Source: Chara braunii (taxonomy: Eukaryota; Streptophyta; Charophyceae; Charales; Characeae). From it: a DNA stretch of 35,235 nt. The notes under the pieces were generated by a model. The model was not told the DNA's origin and ran no database searches. It saw nothing but the letters and a program-made list of their open reading frames with translations. This document shows, in pieces, positions 27,709-35,235 of the stretch. The position numbers and the translations under genes were made by a program. Every line of letters starts with the position of its first letter. Within the stretch, counting starts at the first letter, position 1. The DNA lies in contig BFEA01000474.1 in assembly GCA_003427395.1 (NCBI GenBank), positions 484,708 through 519,942 on the forward strand, read 5' to 3'.

Positions 27709-28134
27709 CTCGCTGCATCCGCTGGTCATGAACTTTGGCATGATTCAGGTCGAGGAGGAAGTTGGGAGTTTGACATAGGGGTTGTAGGCCGAAGAAGAAG
27801 TGGCCAGGTTGGGGATGGTGATTACGTACCTGCATGCATGAAGCGTCCTGGAGCGTCATCGAAGGAACGTTTATGAGTGAAGTGCATCGCCCCCCTAAGC
27901 CCTGCATTTGTTTCAATGAATAAATGGGTGTCCTGGTACCTTCCCACATCTTAGTGTCGCTGCTGCTGGGCAGAACCATTGGTGACAATCTGATTTTGTC
28001 TTGAGTCAGCATCTAGTCAGACATAGGTGTATGAAGTAGGTTGTGTCTAGGCTAGAAGCTCAACAGCAGGGGATGTATCACCCGTAAAGTAGGCAGCATG
28101 GGCATGAGCGGCGAGCGCTCGTAAAACAACTCGT
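27709..28134 (+). mobile_element. Leader remnant of element 4
   Basis: About 425 bases of non-coding interior after the primer-binding site, with no gag recognisable. It then meets the truncated RT of element 3 in opposite orientation, so the body of element 4 is missing or displaced. Confidence 0.55.
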
Positions 28135-28380
28135 CTACCCCGAATATGGATTGAATACCAGAATATCATTCAGGTATACAACTACAAATCTGTCCAGGTA
28201 AGGTCTGAGTATGCGATGCATCTCTGTCTGGAATGTGCCAGGGGCATTGCAGGGACCGAAAGGCATGACCAGATACTCATAAGTACTGTTTCTGGTCTTG
28301 AAGGCAGTTTTGTGGACATCGTCTTCAACCATCTCAATCTGGTGGTAGCCAGATTTGAGATCGATCTTGCTGAAAATCGT
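28135..28380 (-). pseudogene. pol: RT palm fragment with mutated catalytic motif (element 3)
   Basis: In frame after a TGA at 28381: [31 protein letters not shown], then VVVYLNDILVF. The catalytic YLDD has become YLND (codon 28168-28170, GAT to AAT), which should abolish polymerase activity. The frame stops at 28135, where homology is lost. Confidence 0.88.
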
Positions 28381-29331
28381 TCAACCCTGCACCATGTCCA
28401 ACAGATCATCAATCCTAGGAAGGGGCTCTGTAGACTTCCTAGTGATTTTGTTGAGACCCCGATAGTCTACGCACATTTTGAACTCTCCATTTCCCTTTGG
28501 AACAAAGAGAACCGGAGCCCCAAATTCAGAAGTGCTCGGTCTGATCCAGCCCTTGCTGGTCAGGGTCTCAAGTTGTCTCCTGAGCTCATCGAGTTCAGCA
28601 GGTGACATCCTGTAGATACGGCCCTTAGGAGGGACCGAATCTGGTAGGAGCTCAATCCTGTGTTGGGTATGCCTATGGACAAGTCCAATCGGCTCCTGCA
28701 TCAGGCTTGGGTACCGGTCCAAAACCTGCTGAATCGGTGAGGGACAAGAAGCAGCATCCACACCGGTCAGTTTCACATATGCAACAAACAAACGTGTGTG
28801 GGCCGTCTGGCGGGAGAGCTGAAAAAACTCATGTGCCCTCAGGCAATAGCAACTGTTGACAGGATGGTACTCATCAACCAATATACATGGCTGATATTCC
28901 CCTTTGCAGTCAGGAAGCTCAACCCTAGGGATCTGCCAGTCGATCCTAGGGTTAGTGGCCTCAAGCCACTCCATAGAGAAGATAAGATCAAAAGGCACAT
29001 CAGGAAAAACATAGAAGTTCAGGCGTTGCCTGACCTTCTCCTGTCTGACAAAGATCAAAGGTAAGCCCTTGACAGCAGTATTAATCCGGACCGTGGAGGA
29101 GTCCCCAATGCGGACTTCCAATGGGTCCCTCAACTTCACCAATCTCCCATTCAAATGCAGCTTGCTGACAGCCTTGGGAGAGATGCAGTTATGTGTAGCC
29201 CCACAGTCTAACATGCCTTTGATCCTGTCTCCCAGGATGGAGGGTCGCAACAAGATGAGGTCTGACTTATGCTTTTTCTTCTCCTGCGAAGACAGGAAAA
29301 AATCTGCAATAATCCGACAGTCATATGCCAC
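28381..29331 (-). pseudogene. pol: Protease and RT N-terminus of element 3
   Basis: A 316-residue open frame: LDCGATHNCISPKAV (protease Asp motif, about 59-73), DVPFDLIFSMEWLEATNPRI (flap/end region), HRIELLPDSVPPKGRIYRMS, GWIRPSTSEFGAPVLFVPKG and VDYRGLNKITRKS (RT fingers). It ends in TGA after DMVQG, the stop most simply derived from TGC. Upstream it is out of frame with the zinc-knuckle block (shift near 29330). Confidence 0.88.
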
Positions 29332-29488
29332 GTCTCATCCAGGTCAGGGTCCATGTAAGTAAAGGATCCTGACGCAGCAACTCCAACAGCGTCAGTGAGG
29401 GTGGATGCAGACTCAGACTCATCAGAATCTGAATCAGCATAAGTGCAGGGAGATGCTAACTCCACTTCCCCCTGCTGGTCTAGTTTTT

Positions 29489-29671
29489 TTAACTAGACCC
29501 AGGCTTGCGAGGCATATGGGGACAGTCTTTCAGGAAATGGTCCTCCTCGCAGCGAAAACAAACCTCACGGTTCTTCCTCCTCTGCCACTGCCCCTCCTGG
29601 ATCCTGAGCGCTCTCCAGGGAAGGGTGGAAGGATCCATGGGGTTGACTGGCCAATGGACGTCTCGTGGCAA
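29489..29671 (-). pseudogene. Zinc-knuckle region of element 3 Gag
   Basis: EVCFRCEEDHFLKDCPHMPRKPG. Spacing is C-x2-C-x3-H-x4-C, one residue short of the usual CX2CX4HX4C, so either a codon was lost or the lineage differs. Confidence 0.75.
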
Positions 29672-29694
29672 ATTGGGTCTCTGGGCCTGAGGGG

Positions 29695-29837
29695 AAGTGG
29701 CACATCCCTTCCCTTTCCCCTTCTGACTGGCTGAGTTCTTGCTGCTGTTGCTACCAAGCTTCCCCNAAGTGGCACATCCCTTCCCTTTCCCCTTCTGACT
29801 GGCTGAGTTCTTGCTGCTGTTGCTACCAAGCTTCCCC
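29695..29837. repeat. Exact 71-bp duplication with an N at the joint
   Basis: 29695-29765 and 29767-29837 are identical, separated by a single N at 29766. An N exactly at the joint suggests an assembly overlap rather than biology. Confidence 0.92.
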
Positions 29838-29947
29838 TTGAATATTGCAGCAAGATTCTCAACCAGGGCAAGAACGGCTAGCTCAGCTGCTGATACTACT
29901 GCAGTCTCAGCTGGAGGACTGCCACGCTGAGATGTATCAAAATTAGA

Positions 29948-31122
29948 TCATGCATCAGCCGCTAATAGAGCGCCCTTCCTCCTACGTTGTCCCTTCGAGG
30001 AGGGCCTCCTCCTTCCTTCAGAAGGTTCTTGAACCTTAAGCCGAGACTCCAGGTCCAGGGCCGCTTTGCCAAAGGACCTCCAGTCCTTATGGCCCTGAGA
30101 GTATAGAGCAATAGAGTAGTCTGGAGGCGCTGCACGAAGGAAGTGAGTGAGCTGGTCAGACTCACTCATCTCCAGACCGGGTGTAGCTGTCAAGCTCTCA
30201 AATAGACTGTAGAGCTTAGACAAAGAGCCCTCAAACCTGCGTGATCCCATCAGCAATATCTTACCTGCTGCTTTACGGGCCTGCTCTCTGTCTGCGAACC
30301 GGTTTCGCAGGGCCTGCAGCAACCCTTCCACTTTCAGCTGTTGTGCCCATTTGTCCATGGGCAGATTCTGTTTCGTTGCAGAGGATGTGCACCATTTCAG
30401 TGCAGTCCTCTCCAAACGCCCCAAAATTGTTCCTACCTTTGTTGCATCTGGACAAATGAAGCCGCCCAGCTATGCCTGCATTGCAGTAACCCAATCTGAA
30501 ACGTCCACCTTGGGGTCTTCCCCAGAAAACATGGGAGGTGACGTCAACTTGGGCTGCCGCTGATCAGATGTACCTGAAGGAACAGAGGTAGCGGAGAGAT
30601 GAGAACCAGCAGGTGAAACTGGACGACTGTGGGATGGTGATCCAGGCCTTCTGACAAATAGGAGAGGTTGGGGAGAAGGGACAGGAAGCCGCAGATGGTG
30701 CAAAATCTTGTTGACGCTGGCTGTCAGAGAATCAAGACTTGTTGTCAACTTGTCGACCTTGCGGTTGATGGCAGACACTTGATTCTCGACAGCGAGAATC
30801 CGCTGATCCTAGTTAGAAAAGTAGGACCTGTTGATAGAGTCTACCAACAAGACTAGCTCAGCAGTGTCCTTGCTATACTGACTAGAAGATCCGCTAGTAA
30901 CAATTTTCTCTACATTTGTACGGTACTGTTTCCTCCTTTCCTCTTTTCTACCAGCCTCCTCAGCTTCCTCGATCTCCTGCTTCAACCGTTGGACCTGGGC
31001 CTCTGCCTTTCTGCGGGTTTCTTTCGCACCAAGCAGGGTCTGTTCCAAAGGGGGGGAGAGGGATCGGAGGAGGGTTAGCAGAAGATCCCTCTTCTTCAAC
31101 CTTCTTCTCAGCGTCAGCCATA
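29948..31122 (-). pseudogene. gag: Gag of element 3
   Basis: Start ATG at 31120-31122 (MADAEKKVEEEGSS). A frameshift at the G7 run (31050-31056) moves to a strongly charged coiled coil (KAEAQVQRLKQEIEEAEEAG). A TAG at 30809 and another at 30470 interrupt the same frame, and beyond it the capsid-like part begins: GRLERTALKWC, LEGLLQALRNRF-type words (actual KVEGLLQALRNRFAD), FEGSLSKLYSLFESL, LTHFLRAAPPDY. The tail is basic (RRRPSSKGQRRRKG). It forms the particle shell in family members; here it cannot be made. Confidence 0.8.
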
Positions 31123-31124
31123 GT

Positions 31125-32261
31125 TTTTTTTTTTTTTTTAACTCCCCCACCAGTGTTAGTGCTGCTGGTAAGAGCAGACACCACTAACACCTGGGGAGAG
31201 GTCCCATCTATTAGTGGGGAGCATCAACTGCTGGAAAACGGGTCCAGCGTCCCTTGAAAGGAAACATCTTACGAAGGTGAAAAACAGTGTGGAGTCTGCC
31301 AGCATTGATTACCCTGCAGAACAGGGGATTGACTGAGCAGACTCTAAGAAGATGCCCTGAGAGCCAGGGGATTGCCTGCGCAGATCCTGTGTAACACTCA
31401 GTGAAGTGGCCTTGTGTGAACATGCAGATGCGCCAAATCCCTTTCTATATCTCTTCACCCTTATAAAGGGCGTCAGATAGACCGTTACGGACTGATACTA
31501 GGGACTGAAATGGGGCTGTCTCTTCGGTCTGCCCCCACCACCTGTCTTAGCCTGCCCTATATCTGCCCAACCTTGTCCCTGCTATCCGCTACCAGCCTGC
31601 TCTATGCCTCACCCACATTGCCCATTCAATCCGCTCCATACCATTGCATGTCTACCATAGCCAAATTGTGAGGTGGGAAAGGGTCGGGAAAGTCTGATGC
31701 CGGTCGCAGCGGAATAGCCTGGCCGACAGTAGTCCAATCCTTAAAGCAGATCCGGTAGTCTCTGTTGAACTCCCCCAGGTTGCACGCCTAGGTGGGCTTT
31801 CCGTCCCATCTTACGCCTGCAATCCATCCCCCCTCCTCACTGCCCAACCAGCCCCCGAAGAATTGGTGTATTCCACGTGTTATGTCCTGTGGTGATTGGA
31901 ACAAGTACAGTTGATTTTTAACTTTCTGCCACTGTACCGTGAGTTCTTGCTGGATATATTGCTTTATCATATCTGTAACCTCTTCCCCCTCTATGCGGAC
32001 ACCCTCCATGGTAAGAATACAGTGTTTTCTCCATAGGGCCCACACCACTGCCCTTCTCCCTGTCTTGAACATGTTGTTCTCAAAAGTGTTGTCGGTGGGG
32101 GAGGACCATGCTTCACATAATATGGCTCTCCAATCCCATGGCCAGTTGGAATCCGTGGCCAGCAAGGTCCAAATTTTGTCCCAGTTAACTACACCCACAC
32201 AGTCAAATAAAGAGAGACACACAGAAGCAAGGTCAGCAGAGATTAAGATTACAACACACAC
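31125..32261 (-). pseudogene. LINE (non-LTR) 3' fragment with poly(A), inserted before gag
   Basis: A 157-residue frame (31788-32261) holds WPWDWRAILCEAWSS, RRAVVWALWRKHCILTMEG and MIKQYIQQELTVQWQ, resembling the region after reverse transcriptase in plant LINEs (zf-RVT type). In the same frame past a TAG (31788) 53 further codons follow (NLGEFNRDYRICFKDW, PASDFPDPFPPHNLAMVDMQ) to TGA 31626. About 500 bases of 3' UTR then lead to A15 (31125-31139 as T). The tail ends 2 bases before the gag ATG. 5' truncation is typical for LINE insertions. Confidence 0.6.
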
Positions 32262-33522
32262 ATACGGATGTAATCACTGCCACCTGATGAGAAGAGACGT
32301 AGTGTAAAGGGCAGAAGAACGCTCAGCCTCTGTAGGCCGCTGAGGGCTGTTCTTGGTCCGTTTAGGGCAACCCCAGACAAAACCAGATTACGATTTTTCA
32401 TTCACAGCCCAGAACCCTCATCTGGGTGCAATAACCCGAGAATCGCTGTCAGGTAGTCAGACAGGATGCAACCTAGGACTTTAAGTAAAAGGGTCGGAAT
32501 AGCGCAGAGAGTAAGTAGCAACCGATGCAATCCGACAGTTAACCAAGATGCAGCGAATTACTGATAAAGCTATTTTTAGACCTACTACTGACATTGGCAC
32601 TGGGGACCCTATATGCCCCACTATAGGTGAGGCGGAGTTCAGATATCACTGTAACTGACTCAAAACATCAAATCTACCAGAGTGCTTTCAAACACTAATT
32701 CAATATTGAATTGCGATTTCAGGGTGACTGACAGATTGAAATTCTGACGGACAGAACCTACGATATGACCAACCCTAGCTTCCCCAGGTGCTGGCTATGG
32801 CAGCACGAAATTCAGAATTTCATTATCACTGACAGATAGACCCTGAACAATCCAATTCACAGAGTGTACTGAATCGCAATACTGTAAAGCAGTCAGAGAT
32901 GCAATCTGAAACAGAAAGGGGGTCAGACAGAGTCAGTAGAAGTCAAAGTAGATAGGTAGGAGAAATAGCTATGACTGTCAGGCAGTGCGATTTTCCATTT
33001 TCCACTGACTACAGACATACAATTTCAATTTCCCTAGTTTAATGACAGCTATCACAATCGCTACAGAGACTTGAGCAAGGAGCACACTTACTTCAGGGAA
33101 AAACACTTTCAGAAGAAGCTGAACTGGCTATGGCTGCCATCTCGCCAGTTTCTTCAACTCATTGTTCTTGGTGCTCGCATGTTCAAAATCTCCTGAAACT
33201 TGGTAACACATAAGCTTTTGCAATGGTGATTAACCCCCCACTAGTCAGATTCACTGAATCTGGCTCATAATTTGAAACTCGACATACCCCCTGGTATCTC
33301 GCAACTGGCAAAGTCAACGTCTGGGCTAAAAATAGCCCCTCAGTGCCTTCCAGGCCACTGAGTACTGTATCGCCACCAATCTCTGTGTCATACCAGCCTC
33401 CACACGCTCCTCACCAACACCGAGGGCAATACTGAAGATGAGATTCCTCCGCGAAATCCAACGTCAGAAGCTCCCAGATAGTGGTGGCTGCCTCAGTCCA
33501 TCATCTCGCCAATGTCTGGGTC
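32262..33522 (-). mobile_element. Leader of element 3
   Basis: Non-coding, with no long conserved frame. It extends from the primer-binding site to the LINE fragment. It contains GCAATTCAATATTGAATTAG-like A/T words near 32700 and many short CAGTCAGA/TGACTGA repeats. Confidence 0.55.
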
Positions 33523-33540
33523 CGATCTGCTCTGATACCA
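33523..33540 (-). promoter_or_regulatory. Primer-binding site of element 3
   Basis: Minus strand TGGTATCAGAGCAGATCG: perfect 12-base match to plant initiator-Met tRNA, 2 bases inside the LTR end at 33543. Confidence 0.87.
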
Positions 33541-33542
33541 AC

Positions 33543-34620
33543 TGTTATGGACATGATTGTCCATTGAAATTTTGTCAACGCTCACTCACAAGAACTCCCG
33601 TACACGCCCATACATGCACATAAGGAAGGGGAGAGGTAGTGGAGTGTCACACCGCCCAACAAAAAAAACGCAGCTTAAGACTCAGAAGGGCGAAGTGACA
33701 GAATACACAACACAGTGGATTCTCTCCATTGAAGTCCCAACAATTATTCATTGAAGACAACCGAGAGATCACAACCAGAAATCATTGAAGGGATGGCAAC
33801 TCAAACACAATATTAAAACTGTTTATCAAACTCAGAGCATCGTTCAACTGAATAACCTCATAACCCTGTTGCGCCACCCTCAGAATGGGTAGCGCCTCAA
33901 CCCCACACACTCTGAACTGATAAAAAAAGCACCAGAACCCCAGGTAACACCCGGCGCCACCCTGACATCCAACTCAGTGGCCTGCGCCAGTATGAAACAG
34001 GCTCCCAGAGCCAATCGCCACTCAGATGATGAAGAAGAAGCCCAGCGCCAACAGTCTCTGATGAAGATGAAGTCCAGACGATGATAATCTCTGAGAAGAT
34101 GCAGCTATGGCTGCATCGCCATCCGAGAGACCTACCTGTACATAAAATTCGTGAGGGACATATCTGTAAATACGGGAAAATATAGGCCCAGTACTGACTC
34201 GAATTTCCTACAGCTACCCTAACTGCGAATAGCAGACCCGGGCTACCCCTAGGACAGACAGGCCCTAAGGGCCTATGCTGATAGACGGTCCTATAGCCTA
34301 TAGCCGGGTAGGGAGAGGCCTAAGGGGCCAAAACAGAAACAGTACGGGTCGGTCAGTCAGTCCGGTCTTGGTCGAGTCTAGGCTAGGGTGGAGTATAGAT
34401 AGGTTGAGAGCATTGGTCCAGGGCTTTTGGCAGTTGACACTTCGTGGTGGAAGTTGCTGCGCACGCAGCATCAGGTCGTGGTCTGATTCATGCGTGGGGG
34501 ACGGCGGACATAGCCAGACCTTCAGAGCGCTGACCAGACTGGGGTCAACACTGTCTGCTCTGACTCTTTGGGAGTCAAAGCGGTCTGAGCTATTGGAGGT
34601 CTGATGCGTTGGACAGCCAA
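33543..34620 (-). mobile_element. 5' LTR of element 3 (right end uncertain)
   Basis: Begins TGTTATGGACATG beside the primer-binding site. Leftward TATA-like words CCTATATTTTCCCG lie at about 34173-34186. GGCCCTAAGGGCC and CCTAAGGGGCC palindromic words in 34260-34330 recall the U3 of the other LTRs. No end complementary to TGTTATGG was found, so the right limit is a guess. Confidence 0.5.
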
Positions 34621-34791
34621 ACAAGATTACAAATCTGTCCCTACCTATTGTACAGCCTCGTCAGAGAGAGGCTACAGGCAGCCTGAAACCAGCAAGTCAT
34701 TGCAAAGGGGTAGGGAGGGAGGGATGTCGGCAAGGGGTGGGGAAATTTGGGCGATGAATAGGGGTGTTGAAGGGAATCGGTGTGGCGAGGC

Positions 34792-34819
34792 GGGGGGGGG
34801 GGGGGGGGGGGGGGGGGGG
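34792..34819 (+). repeat. G28 homopolymer
   Basis: 28 consecutive G after GGCGAGGC. It could form stacked quadruplex structures and is prone to length errors in sequencing. Confidence 0.95.
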
Positions 34820-34837
34820 AGGATGGAAGGGGCTTGA

Positions 34838-35091
34838 ATGGATAGGTTTGCGGAGACTAACGATATTCCTAATTTGAAGAGTCCTTCGTTTGTAGCCATT
34901 TTACTACAATCAAAGTTCTCTTTTCCCGATACAGTCTGTGTCGTACTCGACTTTTGCGATTTTTTAAATCGCTCCTGCTCTTCGCCAGTTCCTCTGCATT
35001 TTCCCTCTTGGAGTACTCCGCTGCTTCGCTTGTCGCCTCCATGAAATAGAGGTTGCTGTTTCGATCGTCCTTAGTGTGGAGTTTTGAAACT
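34838..35091 (-). other. Weak exon / start candidate on the minus strand
   Basis: A near-perfect donor AAAAAG|GTAAGTTTC lies at 35091/35090 on the minus strand. Downstream are an ATG frame of 57 codons (MEATSEAAEYSKRENAEEL.., from about 35042) and an acceptor-like TTTGATTGTAG before ATGGCTACAAACGAAGG (about 34899). The pieces do not combine into one certain model, and no family is recognised. Confidence 0.25.
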
Positions 35092-35141
35092 TACCTTTTT
35101 CGATGGAAGCCTGATCGTGTGGTGGTCTTCTTTATCGATTC

Positions 35142-35235
35142 TGCAATCATCCTCGACTCCTTCTCACTTGTCATCCATGCAAACAGCGAAACAACAAACT
35201 GGCGACATGCGCCCACACAGTACTCAAAGATATCG
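35142..35235 (+). mobile_element. Start of a second LTR related to element 4, cut by window end
   Basis: TGCAATCAT..CATGCAAACAG..CAAACTGGCGACA.GCGCCCAC..AGATAT matches 26483-26576 with moderate divergence. No polypurine tract precedes it, so it is not obviously the 3' LTR of element 4. Confidence 0.6.

Larger units (their letters stand above)
28135..33540 (-). mobile_element. Element 3: 3'-truncated Ty3/gypsy element
   Basis: On the minus strand: primer-binding site (33523), long leader, LINE fragment, Gag, zinc knuckle, protease, start of RT. It breaks off just after the YLND motif at 28135. RNase H, integrase and 3' LTR are absent. Its Gag and protease differ clearly from elements 1 and 2, so it is another lineage within Ty3/gypsy. 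Confidence 0.82.

Noticed and set aside
1-35235. tRNA or rRNA genes
   Set aside because: I saw no cloverleaf with A and B boxes and no rRNA core words. CTGATACCA-type strings are primer-binding sites beside LTR ends.

Overview
This window is eukaryotic, repeat-rich nuclear DNA, almost certainly from the green plant lineage. Reasons: it is packed with LTR retrotransposons of the Ty3/gypsy type carrying a chromodomain (chromoviruses); their primer-binding sites match the 3' end of plant initiator-Met tRNA (TGGTATCAGAGC and variants); it has spliceable exon-like pieces with GT..AG borders, plant telo-box strings (AAACCCTAAACCCT), and long CT, GAA and ATCA microsatellites. A large, repeat-bloated streptophyte genome such as a charophyte alga (Chara-like) is my best guess, but nothing here proves the species. 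There is no bacterial gene, operon or CRISPR array.

Layout. 1-1932: leader, primer-binding site and 5' LTR of a minus-strand element (element 0) that runs out of the window to the left. 1933-3252: gene-less, with 34-bp and 53/40-bp tandem repeats. 3253-3677: a short LTR-like block with purine tracts on both sides. 3678-10188: a decayed minus-strand chromovirus (element 1: gag, protease, RT-RNase H, integrase, chromodomain) whose primer-binding site joins a long LTR at 10189-12017 that contains a 310-base assembly gap. 12018-13394: unclassified DNA with diverged ~489-bp repeats. 13395-22243: a full-length minus-strand chromovirus (element 2) with two ~1.26-kb LTRs, 10-bp inverted LTR ends and a perfect 5-bp target duplication TGGGG.

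22249-26482 is the least transposon-like part: poly(A) tracts, a 26-bp CCGGAT-type tandem repeat, and an inverted duplication of about 0.75-0.85 kb arms that shares a 48-codon reading frame. Next to one arm lie two plus-strand exons (25114-25324 and 25471-25632) joined in frame by a GT..AG intron. They are the only candidate host gene, and I could not name it.

26483-28134: plus-strand LTR, primer-binding site and leader of another element (element 4), abutting the 3'-truncated minus-strand element 3 (28135-33540, with its 5' LTR from 33543). Element 3 carries a LINE 3' fragment whose poly(A) ends just before the gag ATG. The window closes with a 28-base G run, a weak minus-strand exon candidate, and the start of a second LTR related to the one at 26483.

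How the pieces work together: elements 1, 2 and 3 each encode Gag, protease, RT and (1, 2) RNase H, integrase and a chromodomain thought to steer integration to heterochromatin. All have stops or frameshifts, so none can move by itself, although element 1 retains an unbroken RT-RNase H frame. Several lesions look like C-to-T or G-to-A changes. LTR promoters of elements 1, 2 and 4 share a TATA box followed by AGGACTGGCC or a close variant, which marks them as one extended LTR family despite differing bodies.
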